Origin: CAZGYE01 sp964530165
Lineage (GTDB): Bacteria; Planctomycetota; Planctomycetia; Planctomycetales; Planctomycetaceae
Assembly: GCA_964530165.1 (NCBI GenBank)
Contig: CAZGYE010000129.1
Location: 1-14,506, forward strand
DNA: 14,506 nucleotides
Direction of reading: 5' to 3'
Shown: piece after piece, positions 6,836 to 14,506 of the stretch
Numbering within the stretch: the first letter of the stretch is position 1
Layout: each line of letters opens with the position of its first letter
The notes under the pieces: generated by a model
What the model saw: the letters and a program-made list of their open reading frames with translations, nothing else
Databases searched by the model: none
What the model was told of the DNA's origin: nothing
Translations under genes and position numbers: made by a program

Positions 6836-7379
6836 TCATTCTTTGGGGAGGACGATTTCAAAGTCTTCCGGTCGCAGCCGGGGCTTGGCACTGCGGACCA
6901 TCCGAAAGCCAAGCTCCGGTAGGATCCTGTTCCACTGCTCTGCATCACGCCGATACACTTCGTGGAACCTCCCATCCTCCAGATACGCCACGACCAGGTA
7001 ATCCCCGGACTCAAGGTCAGTCGTCAGTGTGGCTCAACAAGCCGATGCCGAGTTCGCCGTGAACACCATCCCGTTCCTTTCCACCCAGGTGCCGCTTCAT
7101 CGAATCGCAAACGTGCGTGGCGATCCGGTTGAAATCGGGTTTCCCGTCATCGTTCAAGACCACGCCATCCCCGTCGTCCCACACTTCCAGCAACATCTGT
7201 CCGCGTTTCTTCCGTCGCACCAGATGCACGTCGCCGGCGTGTGCATCGATCGCATTCTCCACCAGCTCGCAGACCGCTTTGAGCGGGTGAGTCTGTGAAC
7301 GCGCGATGATCGTGATGGCGCTCCATTGGTTTCCAATTCGCAGGTTGCCGCGTTTGATCGTCGATTTCCTTTGGGCCAT
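6836..7379 (-). pseudogene. Truncated GHKL (Bergerat-fold) ATPase gene, probably dead
   Basis: The 5' part (7379-7017) encodes 120 residues with all the early ATP-binding boxes of the HATPase/MutL-Hsp90 fold: N-box ELVENAIDAHA (E41, N42), G1 DDGDG at 68-72 and G2 GELGIG at 108-113. A GGTGGAG ribosome site precedes the ATG. Right after GIGLLS, where the fold should continue, the frame reads HTDD and stops. In another frame, bases about 7025-6836 stay open with a protein-like composition (DYLVVAYLEDGRFHEVY through MVRSAKPRLRPEDFEIVLPKE) and end in TGA, but lack a start of their own. The simplest reading is an internal deletion that joined the N-terminus to a C-terminal scrap, of the same or another gene. 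Related ATPases are several hundred residues long. Whether the 120-residue piece is still made is unknown; it lacks the rest of the ATPase domain. It lies 99 bp downstream of the VWA operon. Confidence 0.7.
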
Positions 7380-7478
7380 TGGTCTCCACCGAGTGACATC
7401 GCCGCGAACTCATTTCCAGTCAGTGTACATCCACTCTCGAAAAATCGCACGGCACATCGCGCTGCTCGGACGCGGTGC

Positions 7479-10292
7479 TCATTTCAATCGCCGCTTGGCC
7501 CGCCGCTTCGCTTGTTCGAAAATCGTCGAGGTGGACGGGCCGGACTGCGGTTCTTTCCTTTCCTCTGTGGCCGGTTGAGGCGTCTCGGTTTCACTCGTCG
7601 CTGCGGTTGCCGTCGGTGCCGGTCTCTTTTTTCGAGCGGGCAGTCTCAGCTTCCACTTCGGCAGCCAACCGGCGGGCTTGGCGATTTGGGCGAGGGATGG
7701 CATGGCGGACTCGCGGGCGCGTTCCCACAGCGACAAGCGTCGGCCGGCGATTTCCAGCAGTAGCAGACAGACGCCCAGGATCAACAGCAGCGGCAACAGC
7801 GGCAGCGTGCGGGCCGAGCGGGGTGGATCGGCAAGGACCTCCAAGACATCGGTGCGCGCTTTGCCGCCGGTCAGTTCGCCCATCGATGCCAACAGTTTCT
7901 TTCCGGTTGGCAGTCCGACTCGGGGGACGTACTCGGGAGAATAGGGGAGCGTCACGGCCGGGCCGCGAGTGAACTCCCGCCGGCCGGTTCTTACCAGCGT
8001 GCGAAACGTGCCGGTGCGGTCCAGCGGAAACCGGGCCTCGAGTGTGTGCGGACCGGTCCAGACGAAATCGGGTTCCAGAACCGCTTCGCGCTCGGCGCCC
8101 GGCGGCACGACGACGAGTGTCGGTGGTTCGGAACGGTCTTGAATCGGCCGTTGGGGATCGAGCTCGACGGTCACCAGCGCGTCCTGTCCGTCTCGCCGGA
8201 CCGCGACGAACACCTCGTTCGGGTCGTCGCCTCCCAGCAGCCAGCGGGCGTGGGTGATCAGGAAGTCTTCGTAGCCGTCCCAGCGGCCGAACGGGCCGGA
8301 ATACTGCCCGTCGACTTCCAGCGTCAAAGCGGCCACGCGGCCCAGCCCGCGATGCCAGAACGCCGACCACGGCGCCTGGTATTCGTCTTTGGAGATGACT
8401 GCCGCCGTCGCGTCCGGTTTGAGGTAGCTCAGGTTGTAACCATCGACGGATGGGAAGCTGCCGCTGCCCAGGTCGCCCATCAGCCGCGCGTCGGGCAATA
8501 GTCTGCCCGGAATCGCGGGCAAATCGAGGTCCTCTTTCTTGATGAACGTGCTGCGGGCAACGCTCATGGTGTCTTCTGTGAACAGCCGGGGGAGTTCCTG
8601 GGCGTCGTCGGTGAACATGATGTTCCCCCCGCCACGCTTGGCAACGTCTTCGAGCAGTTTCGCATCAACGTCACTTTTCGTACCCAGGCCGATCACGCTG
8701 ACCGTAATGCCCGCTGCTTCGAATTGACCGAGCAGCGTTTTGTAGCCGCCCGGTTCTTCACTGTCGGCCGCATCGGAGAAGAGGATGATGTGCTTAGTGG
8801 ACTGTTCGGCGCGGGAGACCTGCTTGCCGGCCGCGACCAGGGCTTCGTAGACGAAAATGCCGCCGCCCATGCTCTGAATCTTGCGGACCCGCGAGGCGAT
8901 CGCTTCCGGATCGTCGACCGGAGTCAGATCTTGAATGACGTGCGGCGAGCTGTCGACGGCGATCACCGCGACGCTGTCCCCCGCAGAGAGCAGCCGGATA
9001 CATTCGGCCGTGCCCAGATTCGCCAGGTCCATTTTCGTCTTGCCGCCGGAGACCGGTGCAGTCATGCTTCCGGAGCGATCCAACGCAATCGCCAGCGCTA
9101 ACCGGGTTTTGCGGTGTTCTTCGCGCATCTCCATCGAGACGGGCAGCACGTCATCGAGCGGGCTTTTGAAATACCCTCCGGTGCCGAAGCTGCGTTCCCC
9201 GCCGGTGAGCATCAGACCGCCGCCCAGGTCCTCGGCGAATTGCGCCAGGCGCTCCATCTTCAGCCGACCCAAATCGCGAGCTGGGACGTTTTCCAGAATC
9301 ACCGCCCGGAATTCGTCGAGCGAATCCTGTGTGAGCGGATGCTTTTTCGCAGCGGCCACCTCGACCGGGATGCGGGCGGCCTGGAGCGCTCGTACCAGAT
9401 TTCCTGCGGCCCCGTCGGCCGAGAGGACCAACAGCCGCGGACCGGCGTCGACGCGAACCACGCCGGCGCCGCGGTTGTTCTCCAGCAGTGGATCACCCGG
9501 CACGTTCAATTGGACGGTGTAGTTGAAGAACCCGCCGTCGTCGAGCAGGTCGCGGAACAACAGACGGTTCATACCCGAATTCAGGTCGGTTTCCCGGCGG
9601 GCAATCTCTTGGCCGTTGCGGCGCACACGGACTGTGCCGTGCGTGTCTTTGTCGGCGTAAATCCAGGCGGAGAACTGAAACGGCTCGCGCGGCGAGACGG
9701 TCTGAGGCAGCAGAATCGACTCAACCGCCGCGTCACCGATCCGCACCCGTTCGAAGAGACGGAAATCGATCGGCACCCCGTCCTCCCTCGCTCGCCGCGC
9801 AGACGACAAGGGCGACGCACCATTGGCTTCCCCATCGGAGAAGACCAGAATCCGGGCCGGACGGTTCCGGTCGACGAGGTTCAACGCAACGCGGATCGCC
9901 TCGTTCAAATCGCTGCCGTCGGGTAGGATCTCCTGCGCGTAGTCTCCCAGCAGTATTTCGTTCGAGAGCACGTGCTCGACCTGCGCGCGGCTGCCAAACG
10001 TGACGACGGCAACGCGATCGCCGGAGCCGCGGTTCGTCTCCACGTTCTGAATGAGTTCCCGAATGCTCGCATGCGCGGCAGCCGGCATCGACCGAGAACG
10101 GTCGGCCACAATAATGATGTCGATCCCCTTGCCGCCCAGGTTCCATTCCGGCCCGGTCAACGTCAAAAGCAGGACGACAAGAATCGCGGCGCGCAGCCAC
10201 CCCGTCATCCCGGCCGCACGTCCCCACCGCCGGAACGCGAACCAGAGCGGAATCGCCAGCAGAAAGAATTCGGGATATTGGAATTGGATCAT
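7479..10292 (-). CDS. Double-VWA membrane protein with GATase-like middle domain
   Basis: 937-aa integral membrane protein. Order: two N-terminal helices (about 8-22 and 32-48); a first von Willebrand A domain with MIDAS DRSRS at 64-68; a beta-sandwich-like linker; a class I glutamine-amidotransferase-like fold with GGERSFGTGGY at 364-374; a second VWA with MIDAS DRSGS at 405-409; a long extracytoplasmic region; a third helix at about 829-849; and a basic, Pro/Thr/Glu-rich cytoplasmic tail of about 88 residues. No GATase nucleophile cysteine is evident, so that domain is probably a binding scaffold. The start is the ATG at 10292, whose ATGA overlaps the stop of the upstream BatA gene; an ATG 30 bp earlier is less likely. 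Proteins of this kind accompany MoxR-type AAA ATPases and DUF58 proteins and may act in envelope protein assembly or metal-dependent chaperoning; the exact role is unknown. Last gene of its operon. Confidence 0.88.
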   Translation of the reverse strand: MIQFQYPEFFLLAIPLWFAFRRWGRAAGMTGWLRAAILVVLLLTLTGPEWNLGGKGIDIIIVADRSRSMPAAAHASIRELIQNVETNRGSGDRVAVVTFGSRAQVEHVLSNEILLGDYAQEILPDGSDLNEAIRVALNLVDRNRPARILVFSDGEANGASPLSSARRAREDGVPIDFRLFERVRIGDAAVESILLPQTVSPREPFQFSAWIYADKDTHGTVRVRRNGQEIARRETDLNSGMNRLLFRDLLDDGGFFNYTVQLNVPGDPLLENNRGAGVVRVDAGPRLLVLSADGAAGNLVRALQAARIPVEVAAAKKHPLTQDSLDEFRAVILENVPARDLGRLKMERLAQFAEDLGGGLMLTGGERSFGTGGYFKSPLDDVLPVSMEMREEHRKTRLALAIALDRSGSMTAPVSGGKTKMDLANLGTAECIRLLSAGDSVAVIAVDSSPHVIQDLTPVDDPEAIASRVRKIQSMGGGIFVYEALVAAGKQVSRAEQSTKHIILFSDAADSEEPGGYKTLLGQFEAAGITVSVIGLGTKSDVDAKLLEDVAKRGGGNIMFTDDAQELPRLFTEDTMSVARSTFIKKEDLDLPAIPGRLLPDARLMGDLGSGSFPSVDGYNLSYLKPDATAAVISKDEYQAPWSAFWHRGLGRVAALTLEVDGQYSGPFGRWDGYEDFLITHARWLLGGDDPNEVFVAVRRDGQDALVTVELDPQRPIQDRSEPPTLVVVPPGAEREAVLEPDFVWTGPHTLEARFPLDRTGTFRTLVRTGRREFTRGPAVTLPYSPEYVPRVGLPTGKKLLASMGELTGGKARTDVLEVLADPPRSARTLPLLPLLLILGVCLLLLEIAGRRLSLWERARESAMPSLAQIAKPAGWLPKWKLRLPARKKRPAPTATAATSETETPQPATEERKEPQSGPSTSTIFEQAKRRAKRRLK

Positions 10293-12118
10293 GGAGTCAC
10301 TTTCGGCTTCAACACGAACCAATCTGCAAACATCACGACGAGAATCAGCATAATCCCCAACATAATCAGCCAGGAGTAGGGATTGTCCAAGGCGAAGGTG
10401 GCCGCGTCCACCTCAACCGCCGGTTGGCGCGTCCCGGGGGCAAGGGTTGTCAGTTGCGATTCTTCAGGGTCGAAGAAGTTGACTGCAAATCGGCCGACCG
10501 ACCGGTTGCCGTCGCGGACCTCGTAGACGCCGGTGTCGTCCAGCGGGGGGATTTCGACGATCGGCGTGCGAGCCAGCGGGCGAGTCTTTCCGCCGTGTAC
10601 CAAGACGAGATCAGCGGAAGAATCCGCCGACGGGTCGTCAGTCCCCTCGAACAATCGGAAGCGGATCTCTTCGTTCAGGCGGTAGTTCCAGCGCCTGAGG
10701 CCCGGCAGGTTATCGCGGCGCAGCTCGACCAGGTTGCCCAGCAGGATGGGCCAGTCGGGACTTTCGCTCAAGTTGCTGCGGGCGAAGTCGATGTTCATGA
10801 CATAGGCTGTGGTTTGCGTGCCGCCCAGCCGGGCCAAAAGAGGATACGTGCCGGCGCTGATCAGCGGCGAGACATCGAGATCGACCGGCTGCACGCCGCC
10901 CCAAACCACGCCGCCGAGCACCACTTCTTCCAACAGCGGGTTCCGCTTTTCGAGCAGGAAGGGTCCGAGCAAGTCTTTCGCCTGTTTGCGGGCGTCGGAG
11001 GCTCGGTCGAGCGGTCCGATTCCCAACCACCACAGGTCGCGGCGGGAAGGAGGCAGCACGCCGGCCGGTCCGATCAGGAGTTGCGCCGATTCGGTTGCGG
11101 CCAGTTGTAGGTCCGGGATGGCTGAGAGCACGCGTTCGGTCGGACGCAGAGCCGCTTCGTCCTTCGGCAAGGTGAGCGCCACCGACACCATGCGGACACT
11201 CGGCTCGATGAGCGTCACCGAATTGTCGATGGCCAGCCCATCGCCCGGCGCTTGGACCTCGATGGTTAATCGGCCCAGCCCGCCGGGTACGTCGGCTTCC
11301 AGCGGGATTTCGCCGCCTGCAGGAATGGTGATCCGTCTGTCGAGGACCGGTCGCTGTTTCGCCCTGCCGTGGACGGCAACGTCGACCTCCCGCCGGCCGA
11401 AATTACTGATTCGCAGGAAGAGGCGACCCTTATTCTCCGTCGAGTCGAACGTCCAGCGGGCGGCCGTGATCGCAATGTTGTCGAGCTGACGGCCGACGGA
11501 AAAGACCTCCATTTCTTTTGGCGTCTGAACTGTCTTAGGCGGCACGCGATTCGTCAGAAACAACAACCGGCCTGTCCCCTCGGCCAGTTGGGCAGCCAAA
11601 TCCCAGGCCGGCTGGAACTCGTGTTTCGTGGAACGCGGCTGCCACTCGGCCAGAAGCGGTTTGGCTTCCGTCCACGCCGCTGCAGGACCGGCCAGCATCA
11701 CCGGACGGCGTCCGGTGAGAATCAACGTCACCACGCTGCGGCGCTGCAAGCGTTCGACGCGCTGCTGGAGCTCACTGACGGCTGCGTCGCGAAACGACGG
11801 CTCACCAGCCGGCGTGCCCATCATCGACGCCGAGTTGTCCAACACCACGACCAGGTGCGTCACCTGACCGACATTTCCGAAACGCGGTTGACTGAGCACA
11901 AGCGTCAGCAGCAGCGCTGCCAGCAGTTCCAGAAGAAGCGACGCGGTGATCGGCAACCGCTCACGGCGCCGGCCGGCGGCCCGAACTTCGGTTTCGGCCC
12001 CCCACAAGTGCGTACCGGCCACGACCAGCGGCGGAAACCGCTGGTGGTAGAGGTGAATGGCGATGACCGCCGGCAACGCCAGCAGGCCGAGCAATCCCCA
12101 AGGGTTAGCGAAGTACAC
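10289..12118 (-). CDS. BatA-type VWA domain membrane protein
   Basis: 609-aa protein with the BatA architecture: an N-terminal aerotolerance-type segment YFANPWGLLGLLALP with TM1 at about 6-26, TM2 at about 58-77, a VWA domain with intact MIDAS DNSAS at 94-98, a long periplasmic region and a last helix at about 580-602 before KPKVTP. I chose the GTG at 12118 because BatA proteins begin with this FxNPxxLLGL motif. An upstream GTG at 12166 would encode MFICVHLWLLHPDSE, which is just translated inverted repeat. The chosen start has no clear Shine-Dalgarno, a weakness of the call. It overlaps the double-VWA gene by 4 bp (ATGA) and is separated from the DUF58 gene by a 233-bp repeat-filled gap. 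It probably works with the DUF58 and double-VWA proteins, with metal-dependent VWA contacts. Confidence 0.85.
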   Translation of the reverse strand: MYFANPWGLLGLLALPAVIAIHLYHQRFPPLVVAGTHLWGAETEVRAAGRRRERLPITASLLLELLAALLLTLVLSQPRFGNVGQVTHLVVVLDNSASMMGTPAGEPSFRDAAVSELQQRVERLQRRSVVTLILTGRRPVMLAGPAAAWTEAKPLLAEWQPRSTKHEFQPAWDLAAQLAEGTGRLLFLTNRVPPKTVQTPKEMEVFSVGRQLDNIAITAARWTFDSTENKGRLFLRISNFGRREVDVAVHGRAKQRPVLDRRITIPAGGEIPLEADVPGGLGRLTIEVQAPGDGLAIDNSVTLIEPSVRMVSVALTLPKDEAALRPTERVLSAIPDLQLAATESAQLLIGPAGVLPPSRRDLWWLGIGPLDRASDARKQAKDLLGPFLLEKRNPLLEEVVLGGVVWGGVQPVDLDVSPLISAGTYPLLARLGGTQTTAYVMNIDFARSNLSESPDWPILLGNLVELRRDNLPGLRRWNYRLNEEIRFRLFEGTDDPSADSSADLVLVHGGKTRPLARTPIVEIPPLDDTGVYEVRDGNRSVGRFAVNFFDPEESQLTTLAPGTRQPAVEVDAATFALDNPYSWLIMLGIMLILVVMFADWFVLKPKVTP

Positions 12119-12140
12119 TGGTTCTGAGTCCGGATGAAGC

Positions 12141-12334
12141 AACCACAGATGGACACAGATAAACACAGATTTTCAAAAGCGTCGGGCAAGAGAAACGGCG
12201 AGCGGCCGGCGTGAGCCGGCTGTTCTGACAATCAGGGGGCTGACGCCCCCCGCTCGCCCATTTCGCTAAAGACTTCAGGAGGTTGACCACGAGAACTTCT
12301 GCGAATCTGTGTTTATCCGTGTTCATCAGTGGTT
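12141..12334. repeat. Nested inverted-repeat element inside the VWA operon
   Basis: The outer arms are 30 nt (12141-12170 and 12305-12334); the right arm is the reverse complement of the left at 27 of 30 positions. They are of the AACCACAG...GACACAGATAAACACAG type. The 134 bp between them contain a pair of inverted REP-like hairpins and otherwise no gene. A shorter 7-nt inverted pair (ATGAAGC 12134-12140, GCTTCAT 12349-12355) lies outside, not exactly symmetric. There is no transposase and no clear target duplication. It fills the gap between the DUF58 and BatA genes and could act as an RNA processing or attenuation site; this is inference. Confidence 0.8.
12198..12257. repeat. REPIN-like pair of inverted REP hairpins
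   Basis: Copy 1 (12198-12222) and copy 2 (12233-12257, inverted) share the head GCGAGCGG, a central GCGT(G/C)AGC and the tail CTG, 10 nt apart. The stems differ but each stays paired: GCCGGC/GCCGGC in one and GGGGGC/GCCCCC in the other. Compensatory change of this kind suggests selection on hairpin shape, as in REP elements mobilised by RAYT transposases. No RAYT is encoded in this window. Confidence 0.75.
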
Positions 12335-12351
12335 ACAAATTCCTCTGTGCT

Positions 12352-13209
12352 TCATGCAACCCGCAAGAGACCGGCGGCACACAGTTCGTCTCGGCAGAGT
12401 GTTGGCAGGCCGCGGTCTGCGACGAGCGTGACAAACGGCGCGTGGACGCGGCGGCAGTTGCGGGCGAGCGATTCCTGCAGCCGGCCGAGCCGTTCCAAAT
12501 AACCGGCCACGGTCTTGCGGTCGATGAGCAGGTCGGCTTCGCTGGTGGTTTCGATGTCGATGAGCCGACGTCCGCCCAGCGGTTTCGGATCGGCCTCAAA
12601 AGAGCTGAGCAATTGGATCATCCACAATGCACTGGCGCCGGCCGCCAACCGACGGATGAACGAGCCTGGATCGTGAGGGAACAGAAAATCGCTGATGATG
12701 ATTCGGACCGACTGCTTCTTCAACGGGACCAGGTTTCCCTTGAACAATTCGGGGACGGGAGTGGCGCCTACCAGCGGAAACTTGGCGAGCGTTTCCAGCC
12801 CGTTGATGCCGAGCGAATGCAAGGGCCGCGCGTCGTCGAGCAGCCGGAGTATCGGGCGGCCTCCCAACTGCCCGGCCAGCAGCGCGAACAGGGCGGCCAA
12901 TTGCTTGGCGACGAGCTGCTTGGCGTCGCCGCCGGTGGTCATCGACTTGCTGGCGTCGAGCAGGATTTCGGTCCGCGGACTGATTTCCTCCCGATATAGC
13001 CGCACCATCAGCGTGTCGGACCGCGCATAGGCGGCCCAATCGAGATGGCGGATGTCGTCGCCCGGCATATACTCCCGGTACTCCTGAAACTCGAGCGAGC
13101 TGCCCGTACCGCGACCCAGCAATTCCCCCGATCGACCGGCGATCGGCATGCGTGGCAGGCCGAGCTGAAACGTGTTCAGCGCTCGTTGTACGTCGGGATT
13201 GTTTCTCAC
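12352..13209 (-). CDS. DUF58 domain-containing protein
   Basis: 285-aa soluble protein of the DUF58 family. The signature is complete: GSSLEFQEYREYMPGDDIRHLDW at about 37-58 followed by ARSDTLMVRLYREE, then a VWA-like core with a MIDAS-type DASKS at 85-89. The start is a GTG at 13209, 13 bp after the permease stop, with no strong ribosome site; the next in-frame ATG at 13149 would remove part of the family N-terminus. DUF58 proteins are usually encoded with MoxR AAA ATPases and BatA/BatB VWA proteins, as here with BatA downstream. The MoxR gene itself is not in the window. Biochemical function of the family is not established; a role in envelope or protein-complex assembly is inferred from partners. 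Confidence 0.9.
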   Translation of the reverse strand: MRNNPDVQRALNTFQLGLPRMPIAGRSGELLGRGTGSSLEFQEYREYMPGDDIRHLDWAAYARSDTLMVRLYREEISPRTEILLDASKSMTTGGDAKQLVAKQLAALFALLAGQLGGRPILRLLDDARPLHSLGINGLETLAKFPLVGATPVPELFKGNLVPLKKQSVRIIISDFLFPHDPGSFIRRLAAGASALWMIQLLSSFEADPKPLGGRRLIDIETTSEADLLIDRKTVAGYLERLGRLQESLARNCRRVHAPFVTLVADRGLPTLCRDELCAAGLLRVA

Positions 13210-13222
13210 GCTGTTGGGATTT

Positions 13223-14506
13223 CTATTTGGCCTCGGCAGAGAGGATTTCGGTCACGCCGCGGCGCATCGCCGCCAGATTCACGAGGATGGCGAGCAGGGC
13301 CCCGGCAGCGACTATCTCTGTGATGACGTCGACGTGGCTTCTGCCCCGTTCCACTTCCCAGATCGACGTGAACGGATTGGTGACGTAGAAGAGGGTGTAG
13401 CCGGACCACCGCACCAGACCCATGACGCTGGGCAGATACGGCACGATCAGACCCGCCGCAAAAACCAGAAGCGTAATCACCCGTACGTGCGCTGGGCGGC
13501 ATTCACTCGAGACCTGGCGTCCCCAGCGTCCCAGCGCCGTTCCAATTCCGAGATAGATGATGACGTAACAACTCAGGCACGTGACAAACAGCAGGATCGA
13601 ATGCCAGCTACCGTAAACAGGAGCGTGCCAAGCGGCGCCCCAGATGGTCGTCACACCGGCGATGAACAGTAAATTGACCGCTAAATGTACGATGACGTAT
13701 AAGAACCCGCGGCTTCCGCCGGGCATGAACGGTGCAAACAGCAGCCGCAGCAACACGCTTTTCGGCAAACCGCGGCGGACGCGGCGGGAAAGGAAGTTGT
13801 CTTCGGTCGCGACGAACAGACCGACGACCGACCAGTGAATTGCTGAGAAGATGGCGATGGCCGTCACTTCGCCGCGGCTTGGCAACGATCCGGTGATCCA
13901 ACTGTAGCCGAGAAAACCGAGCCACAGCAGCAGGAATTGCACCGAGCCGGTGATGCGGATTCCCGTACTGCGATTGTCCGATTCGAATGTCAGTTGGGCC
14001 GTGATGATTTGCTGAAACAGGATGAAGTACGAGACACCGGCGGCCAGAGAGAACCCCGTGGCCCACCAGAAGTCAGGATCGTCGAAGGGAATTGGCCTGG
14101 ACAGTGTCGCGCTGGTCCAGGTCAGCGACATACTCAACAGCATGAGCAGTCCGCCCAGCAAGACCAACGAATTCAGGGCCTGCCATTGCTTCTGTTTCGC
14201 CATGGTGGCCAGCAGCAGCGCGACCATGGACGCGGCGAGCGAGCACAGCATCGACAGCACCAGCAGAAACGTCACCTGCGCAAGGTCGAAACCTTCCAGC
14301 AGCGAGGTAAAAGCGATGAACGGTGCAATGGCCGAGTAATAAATAAACAGTTGGACCAGGGCGCTGAACAATTTTCCCCACACGATTTGCCGAGGCGTGA
14401 GCGTGGTGATGCTTAGCAGCTCGAAGGTGTGCTCGTCCTTTTCGCTGAGCAGGCTGCGATAGGCGCCGAACGGAACGACAATGAAGATGGCAATCGCCAG
14501 CACCAA
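13223..14506 (-). CDS. ABC-2 type transporter permease, 5' end beyond the window
   Basis: The visible 427 residues are highly hydrophobic, with about ten predicted membrane helices, and open with the cytoplasmic ABC-2 permease element SLLSEKDEHTFELLSITTLT followed by RQIVWGKLFSALVQ, typical of permeases that work with a separate ATP-binding subunit. The frame is still open at the right edge (first codon TTG, not a real start), so the N-terminus and first helix are missing. It ends SAEAK, TAG, 13 bp before the DUF58 gene and so is part of the same transcription unit. Permeases of this type are frequent next to MoxR/DUF58/VWA genes in planctomycetes. The substrate is unknown. Confidence 0.85.
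   Translation of the reverse strand: MVLAIAIFIVVPFGAYRSLLSEKDEHTFELLSITTLTPRQIVWGKLFSALVQLFIYYSAIAPFIAFTSLLEGFDLAQVTFLLVLSMLCSLAASMVALLLATMAKQKQWQALNSLVLLGGLLMLLSMSLTWTSATLSRPIPFDDPDFWWATGFSLAAGVSYFILFQQIITAQLTFESDNRSTGIRITGSVQFLLLWLGFLGYSWITGSLPSRGEVTAIAIFSAIHWSVVGLFVATEDNFLSRRVRRGLPKSVLLRLLFAPFMPGGSRGFLYVIVHLAVNLLFIAGVTTIWGAAWHAPVYGSWHSILLFVTCLSCYVIIYLGIGTALGRWGRQVSSECRPAHVRVITLLVFAAGLIVPYLPSVMGLVRWSGYTLFYVTNPFTSIWEVERGRSHVDVITEIVAAGALLAILVNLAAMRRGVTEILSAEAK

Noticed and set aside
6570..6839. 89-codon minus-strand ORF in the intergenic stretch
   Set aside because: It is a translation of the 8-nt repeats (LRTFAPLRLCVK-type peptide), has no ribosome site and no family character.
11369..12127. 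252-codon plus-strand ORF
   Set aside because: Antisense to the BatA/VWA gene; Arg/Gln-rich translation typical of a high-GC shadow frame.
12141..12334. Insertion sequence
   Set aside because: Less than 200 bp with no coding capacity and no target-site duplication; a REPIN or repeat element is the better description.

Overview
The window reads as chromosomal DNA of a GC-rich bacterium, most likely a planctomycete (Pirellulales-like). This is inferred from the gene types and from the AACCAC-type intergenic repeats; there is no rRNA or other phylogenetic marker here. I see no tRNA, rRNA, CRISPR array, transposase or phage gene.

Layout. (1) 140-2780, plus strand: a two-gene unit encoding an XPB/Rad25-type superfamily 2 helicase and an overlapping DUF790 (Bax1-like) nuclease. 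This is the bacterial form of the archaeal XPB-Bax1 DNA unwinding and incision pair. (2) 2826-6371, minus strand, convergent with the first unit: an apparent operon of a HpcH/HpaI class II aldolase, a uroporphyrinogen-decarboxylase-fold (MtaA-like) protein, and a 12-TM major facilitator with a soluble insertion of about 100 residues. It looks like a small uptake-and-catabolism module of unknown substrate. (3) 6372-6835: a mostly non-coding stretch with a 24-codon remnant of a DUF433 antitoxin-type gene, short 8-nt tandem repeats and a possible hairpin. (4) 6836-7379, minus: a truncated, probably dead GHKL-ATPase gene. (5) 7479-14506, minus: an operon of an ABC-2 permease (cut by the window end), a DUF58 protein, a BatA/VWA membrane protein and a 937-residue double-VWA membrane protein with a GATase-like middle domain. 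These are partners of the MoxR-DUF58-BatA/B type; a MoxR ATPase and an ABC ATPase would be expected beyond the right edge.

Inside operon (5), between the DUF58 and BatA genes, lies a nested inverted-repeat element of about 194 bp. Its outer arms are 30 nt and match at 27 positions. Inside them is a pair of inverted 25-nt REP-like hairpins (a REPIN) whose stems differ but stay paired. It also changes how the BatA start should be called.

I do not see a clear, wholly new system. The items most worth follow-up are the bacterial XPB-Bax1 pair with an altered RED motif, the REPIN-like element inside an operon, the aldolase/UroD/MFS module, and the decayed GHKL-ATPase and DUF433 genes, which suggest past accessory content between the two minus-strand operons.
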